9,906 nt of DNA. Source: Candidatus Avacholeplasma faecigallinarum. Its GTDB lineage: Bacteria > Bacillota_I > Bacilli_A > Acholeplasmatales > Anaeroplasmataceae. Numbering within the stretch: position 1 is the first letter of the stretch; each line of letters opens with the position of its first letter. Made by a program: the position numbers and the translations under genes. Of this stretch, positions 1-6,356 are shown one piece after another. Under the pieces are notes generated by a model. The model worked only from the letters and a program-made list of their open reading frames with translations. It was not told the DNA's origin and made no database searches. Location of the stretch: positions 1-9,906 of the forward strand of contig DVKU01000105.1 of assembly GCA_018715825.1 (NCBI GenBank), written 5' to 3'.

Positions 1-429
1 GCCCTTATCTCAGAGGCTGAGATTTTATATGAGCTTAGAAAAATGACAAGAGAAATTCATAGTAAAATGATACAGGATGGTTATTTTACAAAGACAATAT
101 CCATAGTATTAAGGGATACTGATTTTCAAACAATATCAAGACAAAAGACACTTGATACGTATACCGATGATTTTTTAATTATTTTTGAAACTGTTCAAGA
201 GCTTTTAGAAGAAAATTTTTTAGATAAGGGCTATCGACTTATCGGTGTTGGACTAAATAATTTGGTTGATAAAGATCATATTCCTAAAGAATATAATTTG
301 TTTAATGTGTTAAGTTATGACCAAAGGGAAGATATTATAAACAATCTAATTAATAATTATCAAAGTAAATATGGAGAAAAAGTCTTATTTAAAAAAAATT
401 TTACCAAATCACAATCGAAAGCTAAATAA
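1..429 (+). CDS. dinB: DNA polymerase IV (DinB, Y-family), C-terminal part; 5' end outside window
   Basis: The reading frame is open from base 1 and ends at TAA 427-429, giving the last 142 residues of a larger protein. The ATG at 43 is internal, because clearly coding sequence runs upstream of it. The visible part matches the little-finger domain of Y-family polymerases, the DNA-gripping module of error-prone translesion polymerases. It shows an alternating strand/helix pattern, an R-Q-K-T-L segment near residues 49-53, an acidic helix (ELLEENFLD), then the typical closing strand with RLIGVGLNNL at about residues 79-88. The palm and catalytic carboxylates lie upstream, out of view. The tail after residue 115 is a lysine-rich stretch of the kind seen before beta-clamp-binding or unstructured ends; no clear QLxLF clamp motif is visible. 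Seen: frame and motif. Family: Y-family little finger. The assignment to Pol IV rather than UmuC/UvrX is inferred from the strand signature and the ordinary chromosomal setting. Confidence 0.8.
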   Translation, partial: ALISEAEILYELRKMTREIHSKMIQDGYFTKTISIVLRDTDFQTISRQKTLDTYTDDFLIIFETVQELLEENFLDKGYRLIGVGLNNLVDKDHIPKEYNLFNVLSYDQREDIINNLINNYQSKYGEKVLFKKNFTKSQSKAK

Positions 430-436
430 AAAGCAC

Positions 437-465
437 TTGAAAAGAAATTAATTTAATGCTATGAT
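437..465 (+). promoter_or_regulatory. Promoter for the helicase-degV unit
   Basis: TTGAAA at 437-442 and TATGAT at 460-465 are separated by exactly 17 bp. A TGC immediately before the -10 gives an extended -10 element. Transcription would start near 472, leaving a leader of about 20 nt before the helicase start at 493. No terminator is visible between the polymerase gene and this promoter, so read-through from upstream may add to expression. Confidence 0.7.
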
Positions 466-492
466 AAAACGGATATTTTAAGGAGGGATACA

Positions 493-1809
493 ATGCAATT
501 TAATGTTTATGAATTAAAGGATTACATCGTAAGAGCTTTAACAGATTTAAAATTTAAAAGCTTTACCCCTATTCAAAAAAGTGTTATTGATAAAGTAAAT
601 AGTAATAAAAATATATTAGCCAAATCTAAAACTGGTAGTGGCAAAACTCACGCCTTTTTAGTTCCAATTTTTCAAAATTTGGATGAAAGTTTATATAATG
701 TTCAAGCAGTAATAATAGCTCCGACAAAGGAACTAGCAATGCAAATTTATAAAGTTTCTCAGCATATAGCATCATTTTGTAAGGATAGAATTGATATAAG
801 GCTTTATACAGGTGGTAGTGATAGATTAAAGGAAATAGAAAGATTAAAAATTAGTCAACCTCAAATTGTAATAGGTACACCAGGTAAAATTAAGGATTTA
901 AGTATAGATGAAAATGTATTAAAAATTTATCGTGCAAAATACTTTGTGGTTGACGAGGTTGATATGACCTTTGAAAGTGGTTTTATGGATGAACTTGATA
1001 GAATTACCTTTGTTTGTAAAGATGCTAAGTTTATGTTTTTTTCAGCTACTGTTTCAGAAAATATTTTGCCATATATAAAAAAATATATGACTAATGTAGA
1101 TTTTATTGATATGAGTAGTCAATCTGATGATCAAATAAAGCATATATGGATACCTTTAAAGCATAGAGATAGAATGGATTGCTTAATTGAGCTATTAGAA
1201 AATATTCAACCATATTTTTGTATAATATTTGTCAACAAAAAACAGTCAGTTTTAGATGTTAGCAAGGTTTTAGCCAGCAAAGGATTCTTTGTTGGAGTTA
1301 TGCATGGTGATTTAACACCAAGAGAAAGAAAAAGAGTTTTACAAGATTGTAAAAATCTAAAATATCAGTATTTAGTAGCTACCGATCTAGCCGCAAGAGG
1401 TATAGATATCGAAGGAGTCAGCCATATCATTAATTATCAATTACCTAATGATTATGAATTTTATCTTCATAGAAGTGGAAGAACAGGAAGAATGTTTTTA
1501 GATGGAATCGTTTATTCATTTTATGAGGAAATTGATGATCAATATTTAGATAATTTAGCTAAAAAAGGAATCAGACCTAATTACTATGAATTAAAAAATG
1601 GGGAATTGGTTGAATTCAAGGGTAGAAATACAAGAGCCTTAAGAGAAAAGCCTAAGACAGATTATCATAAGATGGCTATGAAATTTGTTCCTAAGGCCAA
1701 AAAGGTTAGCCCAGGATATAAGAAAAAAAGACAAGCCATGATCGACGATATTGCCAAAAGACTTAAGAAAAACGATATGAAAAAGAAAAGGAGACATAAA
1801 GATGAGTGA
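493..1809 (+). CDS. DEAD-box ATP-dependent RNA helicase, CshB-like, with DEVD motif II
   Basis: 438-residue protein with a complete set of superfamily 2 helicase motifs. These are Q motif TPIQ (25-28), Walker A SKTGSGKT (45-52), Ia PTKEL (77-81), TPGK (129-132), motif II DEVD (154-157), SAT (184-186), IV IIFVNK (244-249), V ATDLAARGID (296-305) and VI HRSGRTGR (326-333). Two RecA-like domains (about 1-205 and 220-360) are followed by a lysine/arginine-rich tail (about 395-438), probably for RNA contact. It unwinds or remodels RNA duplexes in the cytoplasm using ATP, as in ribosome assembly, mRNA decay or cold adaptation. Its length and short basic tail fit the CshB type of Firmicutes better than the longer CshA or DbpA. 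Motif II has Val where the family name-giving motif has Ala; the catalytic Asp-Glu pair is intact, so activity is expected. The start is fixed by AAGGAGGG at 480-487, 5 nt before ATG. The 3' end overlaps degV by 8 bp. Confidence 0.93.
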   Translation: MQFNVYELKDYIVRALTDLKFKSFTPIQKSVIDKVNSNKNILAKSKTGSGKTHAFLVPIFQNLDESLYNVQAVIIAPTKELAMQIYKVSQHIASFCKDRIDIRLYTGGSDRLKEIERLKISQPQIVIGTPGKIKDLSIDENVLKIYRAKYFVVDEVDMTFESGFMDELDRITFVCKDAKFMFFSATVSENILPYIKKYMTNVDFIDMSSQSDDQIKHIWIPLKHRDRMDCLIELLENIQPYFCIIFVNKKQSVLDVSKVLASKGFFVGVMHGDLTPRERKRVLQDCKNLKYQYLVATDLAARGIDIEGVSHIINYQLPNDYEFYLHRSGRTGRMFLDGIVYSFYEEIDDQYLDNLAKKGIRPNYYELKNGELVEFKGRNTRALREKPKTDYHKMAMKFVPKAKKVSPGYKKKRQAMIDDIAKRLKKNDMKKKRRHKDE

Positions 1810-2686
1810 TTATGTAATTATTAGTGATTCAACTTGTGATTTAACTGATGAATTAGTTAAAGATTGGAATATTGAAATTCAACCTATGACATTTAGAGTT
1901 AATGGCAATGAATATAAAAATTATTTTGATGAAAGAGAATTACCTTTAAAAGAATTTTATGATTTTATGCGACAAGGACAAATTGCTACAACAGCTCAGT
2001 TAAATGTTATAGATGTTGAGGATTTCTTTAAACCATATTTAGAAAAAGGATTGGATATTTTATGTATTGCCTTTTCATCAGGACTATCAGGAAGCTACAA
2101 TGCTATAAGACTAGCTAAGGATGAGCTACTTGAACAATATCCAAACCGTAAAATTTGTGTCGTTGATTCCTTATGTGCCTCAGCAGGTGAAGGTTTATTA
2201 GTATATCAAGCAGTTTGCAATAAAAATAATAATATGTCCTTAGAGGAAAATGCCAATCATCTAGACAAATTTAAATTTAAGATTCGTCATTGGTTTACAG
2301 TTGATGATATTGATACCTTAAAAAGAGGTGGTCGATTATCAAATGCCTCAGCATTTGTAGCTAAAGCATTAAAAATAAAACCAGTGTTGAATGTAGATGA
2401 TGAAGGTCATTTAAAAGCAATTTATAAAAAAATTGGACGTAAAATGGCTATTCGTCAGTTAGTTGATTCTACAATAATAGATTACGATAAAACTCAAGAT
2501 TATATTACATTAATATCTCACGGTGATTGTTTAGAGGATGCCGAATATTTAAAACAATTATTAGAGGATGCTTATAAGAAAAATGATATAAATTCTAAAA
2601 TATATATCAGTAAAATAGGTCCAGTTATTGGAGCACATTCTGGTCCTGGAACATTAGCATTATTTACAGTTGGAAGTAAAAGATAA
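1802..2686 (+). CDS. DegV family fatty-acid-binding protein (FakB-like)
   Basis: 294 residues, the usual length for the DegV family. Members bind a fatty acid and present it to the FakA kinase, which makes acyl-phosphate for phospholipid synthesis. Diagnostic segments are the N-terminal strand plus IISDSTCDL (6-14), TTAQLN (63-68), the SSGLSGSY loop (92-99) lining the fatty-acid carboxylate pocket, VDSLCASAGEG (121-131), LKRGGRLS (173-180) and the closing GAHSGPGTLAL (277-287). All recognised family landmarks are present, so it looks functional. No fakA is in view; it would be expected elsewhere in the genome. The ATG at 1802 is preceded by AAGGAG at 1788-1793 with 8 nt spacing, inside the basic tail of the helicase gene. 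The 8-bp overlap implies co-transcription and likely translational coupling. Genomes usually carry several degV paralogues with different acyl-chain preference, which cannot be read here. Confidence 0.92.
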   Translation: MSDYVIISDSTCDLTDELVKDWNIEIQPMTFRVNGNEYKNYFDERELPLKEFYDFMRQGQIATTAQLNVIDVEDFFKPYLEKGLDILCIAFSSGLSGSYNAIRLAKDELLEQYPNRKICVVDSLCASAGEGLLVYQAVCNKNNNMSLEENANHLDKFKFKIRHWFTVDDIDTLKRGGRLSNASAFVAKALKIKPVLNVDDEGHLKAIYKKIGRKMAIRQLVDSTIIDYDKTQDYITLISHGDCLEDAEYLKQLLEDAYKKNDINSKIYISKIGPVIGAHSGPGTLALFTVGSKR

Positions 2687-2727
2687 AAAAACCATAAGGC
2701 TTAAAATAATAAGTCTTATGGTTTTTT
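2686..2727. terminator. Bidirectional intrinsic terminator between degV and glgC
   Basis: The 18-nt arms at 2686-2703 and 2710-2727 pair along their whole length with one G-U wobble, around a 6-nt loop (AAATAA). The ends are A-tract and T-tract, so both strands carry a U-run after the hairpin. It begins at the last base of the degV stop codon and ends 8 bp before the glgC stop codon on the other strand. It therefore serves both converging units. Confidence 0.93.
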
Positions 2728-2735
2728 ATTAATGG

Positions 2736-3965
2736 CTACTTTAATGTCTCGCCTGATTTGATATGTTTTTGAGTTATAGTTTTTGGATTTGCAGAAGAGA
2801 AAATACGAACATTTCTTTCTAGTACTAGTCCCTCTGGTAAAATTAATTTTTTACCAATAACATTTAAGCCGGAAGATAATACCTTAGGATTATCCTTGTT
2901 TGGTGTATAATCATCGCCTGTACCGATAATTGAATTATTACCAATAACAGTGTTTTTATCAATAATTGTATTTTCTATACGACAATTATCACCTATAACA
3001 ACATCATTTAAGATAACGGAATGTTTAACACTAGAATTTTTTCCAACTATTACTCCTGGTGACAAAACAGATTCCTCAACATGTCCTTCAATTCTACAAC
3101 CATTAGAAATTAGGGAAGTGCAAAGTGTTGCTGAATCTCCAACCTTAACAGGTGGTAAATCTTCAGATTTTGTGTAAATCTTCCAAGAATTATCATATAG
3201 GTCTAAAGCTGTATCATGACATAATTCCAAATTAGCTTCAACATATGAATCATATGTTCCTACATCTTTCCAGTAGTCATAGAATTCATAGGCATAAACA
3301 TTTTTAGTATGAATCATTTCAGGAATAATATGCATACCGAAATCTAATTCTTTAATATCTGGATGAGATTCTATAGCCTCTATTAATGCCTCAGTTGAAA
3401 AAACATATATTCCCATAGAAGCCTTATTAGATTTTGGCTCCTTTGGTTTTTCAACGAATTTTTGAATTTTTAAATTAGAATCAGTCTCTAAAATACCAAA
3501 TCTAGAAGCCTCTTCCATAGGAACTATTTTAGCAGCTATTGTTAAATCAGCACCAGTTTGTTTATGTTGTTCAATCATTTTAGAGTAATCCATTTTATAA
3601 ATATGATCACCAGAAAGAATTAAGACATATTTAGAGGCATAACGCTTAACGAATTCAAGATTTTTACGTATTGCATCAGCGGTACCTTCATACCAAGAGT
3701 TATTTGGTTGAAGTAATGTTACAAAAGAATCACGTCTATCTAAGTCCCAAGGCTTACCAACACCCATATGTTCATTTAAAGATAGTGGCAGATATTGAGT
3801 TAATATACCGATTTGAAAAATACCTGAATTTGTACAATTTGATAAGGCAAAGTCGATAATTCTAAATTTTCCTGCAAATGGTACAGCTGGTTTACTACGT
3901 TTTTCAGATAAGATATCCAATCTAGAGCCACGACCTCCGGCTAAAATTAAAGCTAAAGTTTCCAT
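2736..3965 (-). CDS. glgC: Glucose-1-phosphate adenylyltransferase (ADP-glucose pyrophosphorylase)
   Basis: 409 residues. It makes ADP-glucose from ATP and glucose-1-phosphate, the committed step of bacterial glycogen synthesis in the cytoplasm. The nucleotidyltransferase domain (about 1-250) has LILAGGRGSRL (6-16), KRSKPAVPF (22-30), GKFRIIDFALSNC (32-44), WYEGTADAIRKN (91-102), SGDHIYKMDY (118-127, D120 in the catalytic Asp position), VEKP (171-174, sugar-phosphate lysine) and FGMHIIP (209-215). A left-handed beta-helix of hexapeptide repeats follows (about 283-348). K33 sits in the GKFRI segment where E. coli GlgC has its fructose-1,6-bisphosphate lysine (alignment from memory). The catalytic residues are present, which argues for GlgC rather than the inactive GlgD partner. 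It is the second gene after glgA, 13 bp apart, with its ribosome binding site overlapping the glgA stop. Length is in the usual range, slightly longer than some Bacillus GlgC. Confidence 0.95.
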   Translation of the reverse strand: METLALILAGGRGSRLDILSEKRSKPAVPFAGKFRIIDFALSNCTNSGIFQIGILTQYLPLSLNEHMGVGKPWDLDRRDSFVTLLQPNNSWYEGTADAIRKNLEFVKRYASKYVLILSGDHIYKMDYSKMIEQHKQTGADLTIAAKIVPMEEASRFGILETDSNLKIQKFVEKPKEPKSNKASMGIYVFSTEALIEAIESHPDIKELDFGMHIIPEMIHTKNVYAYEFYDYWKDVGTYDSYVEANLELCHDTALDLYDNSWKIYTKSEDLPPVKVGDSATLCTSLISNGCRIEGHVEESVLSPGVIVGKNSSVKHSVILNDVVIGDNCRIENTIIDKNTVIGNNSIIGTGDDYTPNKDNPKVLSSGLNVIGKKLILPEGLVLERNVRIFSSANPKTITQKHIKSGETLK

Positions 3966-3973
3966 TAAATAAA

Positions 3974-3980
3974 TCCCCCT
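3974..3980 (-). promoter_or_regulatory. glgC ribosome binding site overlapping glgA stop codon
   Basis: On the minus strand AGGGGGA begins inside the glgA stop codon TAG (3981-3979). It ends 8 nt before the glgC ATG (3965-3963). A terminating glgA ribosome would sit on this site, which points to translational coupling of the two enzymes. Confidence 0.75.
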
Positions 3981-5394
3981 ATTTTGTTAGCTTGTTATAT
4001 AAATTTATATATTCTAAAGCTGACTGACGCCAACTATAGTCCTTTTCCATTGCTTGTTTGACAAGCTTTTTCCATACACCTTTTTTGTTATTATAGGTGT
4101 TAATTGCTAAAAACATAACCTCTTTTAGATCATGAGCATTAAAATTTGTAAATGAGAATCCTGTTCCAGTTTCCTCAAATTCATTGTAAGGTGATACAGT
4201 ATCCTTTAAACCACCAGTTTCTCTAACAAGTGGCAAAGCACCATATCTCATCGCTATCATTTGTCCAAGACCACAAGGCTCAAATTTAGATGGCATTAAA
4301 AATATATCACAGCCAGCATATATTTTTTGAGCCATAGAGTCAGAATAGCCTATATAGCATTTAAATCTATTTGGATATTTACTTTCCATCATTTTGAAAA
4401 AGTTCTCATAGACTTTATCGCCACTGCCCATTAAAATAAACTTTGCGTTAGAATAATTTATTACATCATCTAATATAGGCATTAATAATTCAATTCCCTT
4501 TTGTTCAGCTAGTCTAGAAACTAAACCGAAAAGTGGTACGTCCTCACAATCAAGATTGAATTCTTTTAAAAGTTCCAATTTGTTTGCTTTTTTTCCATCA
4601 ATAGCATTTTTAATTGAATAATTTTTAAATATGTACTTATCGGTTTGAGGATTATATTTATCAGTATCAATTCCGTTTAATATACCTTCAAAATCAAAGT
4701 ACCTTAAGCCTAAAATATTATTAAGTTTATAGCCATAATAATCGGTTAAAACTTCATTTTTATAGGTTGGAGAAACTGTTGTTATAGCATTAGATTCCAT
4801 AATGGCAGTCTTCATAAAGTTTATACAGCCACCAAACTCTAATGATGAAGAATAAGGCATAAATAGAATTTGCATCATATCCATAGGGAAAATTCCTTGA
4901 TACTGAATATTGTGGATGCTATATACAGTCTTAATTCTATTATATTCATAATAGCCATTGTAATTAGCCTTTAATATATATGGTATTAAACCAGTTTGCC
5001 AATCATTACAATGAATTATATCAGGGAAGAAATCTACAACTCTTAATGCCTCTAGTACTGCAAAATCGAAAAAGGCAAATCGTTCACCATCATCACCATA
5101 GCCATATAACGCATCGCGATAGAAGTATCTATCATTATCGATAAAGTAAAAATCTACTCCATCGCATATAGCATGAAATACCCCAACATACTCAGTTTGA
5201 GAGCCAATTCTAACGTATGCATAGCCTTGATAGTAAGCAATTTGCTGCTCTTTAATCTTTTTGTAGTATGGCATGATAACTCTAACATCTTGCCCATTTT
5301 GTTTCAAAGCTTTAGGTAAAGCACCTATAACATCAGCTAATCCACCTGTTTTTGCATAGGGAGCAGCCTCACTAGCACATAGTAAAATCTTCAT
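3979..5394 (-). CDS. glgA: Glycogen synthase (ADP-glucose dependent, GT5)
   Basis: 471 residues, typical for bacterial GlgA. It transfers glucose from ADP-glucose to the non-reducing end of alpha-1,4-glucan. The two Rossmann-like GT-B domains are both complete. The N-terminal half has EAAPYAKTGGLADV (9-22, with the KTGG ADP-glucose loop), HCNDWQTGL (128-136) and SIHNIQYQG (159-167). The C-terminal half has GIDTDKYNP (241-249), SRLAEQKG (293-300), the nucleotide-binding PSKFEPCGLGQ (368-378) and VRETGGLKDTV (390-400). It is the first gene of a two-gene unit with glgC downstream, which is the reverse of the common glgC-before-glgA order. No branching enzyme, glgD or phosphorylase gene lies beside it. 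The start ATG is preceded on the minus strand by AGAGGTG (5406-5400), 5 nt away. Upstream is a well-formed promoter with a possible catabolite-control element. Confidence 0.96.
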   Translation of the reverse strand: MKILLCASEAAPYAKTGGLADVIGALPKALKQNGQDVRVIMPYYKKIKEQQIAYYQGYAYVRIGSQTEYVGVFHAICDGVDFYFIDNDRYFYRDALYGYGDDGERFAFFDFAVLEALRVVDFFPDIIHCNDWQTGLIPYILKANYNGYYEYNRIKTVYSIHNIQYQGIFPMDMMQILFMPYSSSLEFGGCINFMKTAIMESNAITTVSPTYKNEVLTDYYGYKLNNILGLRYFDFEGILNGIDTDKYNPQTDKYIFKNYSIKNAIDGKKANKLELLKEFNLDCEDVPLFGLVSRLAEQKGIELLMPILDDVINYSNAKFILMGSGDKVYENFFKMMESKYPNRFKCYIGYSDSMAQKIYAGCDIFLMPSKFEPCGLGQMIAMRYGALPLVRETGGLKDTVSPYNEFEETGTGFSFTNFNAHDLKEVMFLAINTYNNKKGVWKKLVKQAMEKDYSWRQSALEYINLYNKLTK

Positions 5395-5441
5395 AAAATC
5401 ACCTCTTTTGAATCATTTATTTATGTCTTTTTTATACTTTA

Positions 5442-5470
5442 ATTATAAACCATAAAAAACGTTTTCTCAA
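5442..5470 (-). promoter_or_regulatory. Promoter of glgA-glgC
   Basis: Reading the minus strand, TTGAGA (5470-5465) is followed after 17 bp by a perfect TATAAT (5447-5442). Transcription would begin near 5435, about 40 nt upstream of the glgA ATG. It is the only strong promoter-like pair I see upstream of glgA. Confidence 0.75.
5454..5467 (-). promoter_or_regulatory. Possible cre (CcpA) box inside the glgA promoter
   Basis: The 14 bases AGAAAACGTTTTTT (minus strand) match 11 of 14 positions of the cre-type consensus TGAAARCGYTTTCA, including the central CG and the A/T arms. They contain a perfect AAAACGTTTT palindrome. The outer TG/CA positions are mostly missed, which weakens the call. It overlaps the -35 and the spacer, a position where a bound regulator would block polymerase. 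Catabolite control of glycogen synthesis would be sensible, but binding is inferred only. Confidence 0.3.
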
Positions 5471-5541
5471 GTAATTTCAAATGAAAAATATCAAAGAATT
5501 TTGACCTTTTTCGATTTATTAGTAAATTTTACAAATTATTT

Positions 5542-5557
5542 AAAAAATCGATTTTTT
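5542..5557. promoter_or_regulatory. 16-bp perfect palindrome upstream of a promoter
   Basis: AAAAAATCGATTTTTT is fully self-complementary. It ends 3 bp before the -35 of the following promoter (5561) and lies about 72 bp upstream of the glgA -35. Its position suits an operator or activator site. The AT-rich arms also make a chance origin possible. No known regulator can be named from it. Confidence 0.3.
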
Positions 5558-5560
5558 CTA

Positions 5561-5589
5561 TTGATAAGCATTTTTTAATTTGGTATAAT
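5561..5589 (+). promoter_or_regulatory. Promoter of the thioredoxin-fold membrane protein gene
   Basis: TTGATA (5561-5566) and a perfect TATAAT (5584-5589) are 17 bp apart, with TGG before the -10 giving the extended -10 TGnTATAAT. Transcription would start near 5596, leaving about 60 nt of leader before the ATG at 5658. This is the strongest promoter match in the window. Confidence 0.8.
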
Positions 5590-5638
5590 AATAAGGCAAG
5601 ATTGCATTTTTACAATAAATTTAATTCTTTAATTTGAT

Positions 5639-5646
5639 AGAAGGGA
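5639..5646 (+). promoter_or_regulatory. Ribosome binding site deciding the start at 5658
   Basis: AGAAGGGA lies 11 nt before the ATG at 5658. That is a long but workable spacing. A TTG at 5634 in the same frame lies upstream of this site with no purine-rich sequence of its own, and a TTG at 5649 would be too close (2 nt). The ATG is therefore preferred. Confidence 0.55.
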
Positions 5647-5657
5647 ATTTGATATAT

Positions 5658-6302
5658 ATGGCATCAAAGTATAGAAAGAATAAGGCTAAATTTAAATGGA
5701 CAAAGGAGTTAGTAGTTTTACTAGTTGCGATAGTGGCATTAATTGCAGTTACTGTTGTTTTAGCAATACCAACACCAAAGGAGCGTTGTACTACAAAATT
5801 AAATGAAGCTATTGCTTTAGCAAATGCTAATGCTAGTTCTGACTCAAGTGGTTCATCAACTACATATAGTTATTTACCAAATGATAATGTTTTTGAGGAT
5901 ATAAATCATAAAAAACTTGTTAGCACTATCAATAAAGGTGGCTATGTATATGTTTTATATGGATCTACAAATAGCACAACTATTCTTGAGCAAGTATCAA
6001 ATATAAATAATATGGCAACTGATGAGGATATTCAAACTGTTTATTTTTATTCTTCAGAATGGGTTGAGGAAACAGAAGATACTGAATCAGAAGTTTTCAA
6101 AGCTGAACAAAAAACTATAGAGGATGAATTAAACAATAATAAATCTAAAGATGTTGAAGAATTTTCATTACTTACTTATCCAGCATTATTAGTTTACTGT
6201 GATGGTAGTTTGATTTTTAATTCACAAGGATATGATAATGATGCGTATACTTGGAGCATGTATATTCAAAAAGCCTTTATGATTCAACACAGCAACCAAT
6301 AA
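5658..6302 (+). CDS. Membrane-anchored thioredoxin-fold protein without CxxC; function unknown
   Basis: 214 residues from the preferred ATG. A lysine/arginine-rich N-terminus (3-16) precedes one hydrophobic segment (about 17-37), so the rest should face outside the membrane. No lipobox is visible, and the first Cys (C44) lies after the membrane segment. A Ser/Thr/Asn-rich linker (about 56-75) leads to a domain with thioredoxin-like order: a strand GYVYVLYG (95-102), a helix, a strand QTVYFY (126-131), then LTYPALLVY (172-180) with P175 in the cis-proline position, and a final CDGSLIFNSQGY (181-192). Where thioredoxins carry CxxC this protein has STNSTT (103-108), so it should be redox-inactive. 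An acidic, helix-prone insert (about 134-169) precedes the cis-Pro strand. Only two cysteines exist, C44 and C181. It has its own strong promoter and terminator, so it looks monocistronic. The fold is inferred from pattern; no specific function is recognised. Confidence 0.75.
   Translation: MASKYRKNKAKFKWTKELVVLLVAIVALIAVTVVLAIPTPKERCTTKLNEAIALANANASSDSSGSSTTYSYLPNDNVFEDINHKKLVSTINKGGYVYVLYGSTNSTTILEQVSNINNMATDEDIQTVYFYSSEWVEETEDTESEVFKAEQKTIEDELNNNKSKDVEEFSLLTYPALLVYCDGSLIFNSQGYDNDAYTWSMYIQKAFMIQHSNQ
6210..6239 (+). promoter_or_regulatory. Possible argS promoter inside the 3' end of the upstream gene
   Basis: TTGATT (6210-6215) and GATAAT (6234-6239) are 18 bp apart. If used, transcription would begin near 6246 and the argS leader would be about 110 nt, carrying the hairpin at 6309-6335. 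The match is moderate and sits in AT-rich coding DNA where chance hits are common. It is listed because only 21 bp separate that hairpin from argS, leaving no room for a promoter between them. Confidence 0.25.
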
Positions 6303-6308
6303 AAAAAC

Positions 6309-6335
6309 AAAAACTGAGACGCTGTCTCAGTTTTT
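6309..6335 (+). terminator. Intrinsic terminator (or leader hairpin) before argS
   Basis: Perfect 12-bp stem, AAAAACTGAGAC (6309-6320) with GTCTCAGTTTTT (6324-6335), and a GCT loop ending in a five-T run. It starts 6 bp after the stop of the thioredoxin-fold gene and ends 21 bp before the argS ATG. The A-tract makes it potentially two-directional. If argS is read from upstream, this hairpin would limit or regulate its expression. Confidence 0.85.
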
Positions 6336-6356
6336 ATATAATTAAGAGGAAAAGTT

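Noticed and set aside
2950..3177. A 75-codon open frame on the + strand
   Set aside because: It lies wholly antisense inside glgC, whose motifs are intact there. It has no ribosome binding site and no recognisable protein pattern.
3671..3859. A 62-codon open frame on the + strand
   Set aside because: It is antisense to the conserved nucleotidyltransferase domain of glgC and lacks initiation signals, so it is a shadow frame.
5501..5530. Additional promoter starting at TTGACC 5501
   Set aside because: The -35-like hexamer has no acceptable -10 at 16-18 bp; the region at the right distance reads AAATTT.
5634..5657. Upstream TTG start for the thioredoxin-fold protein adding 8 residues
   Set aside because: No ribosome binding site precedes it; the purine-rich AGAAGGGA lies after it and serves the ATG at 5658. 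The extra residues would also put acidic and hydrophobic residues ahead of the basic N-terminus.
6246..6356. T-box riboswitch leader for argS
   Set aside because: The space is too short for a stem I plus specifier plus antiterminator, and no conserved T-box sequence (AGGGTGGNACCGCG type) is present.
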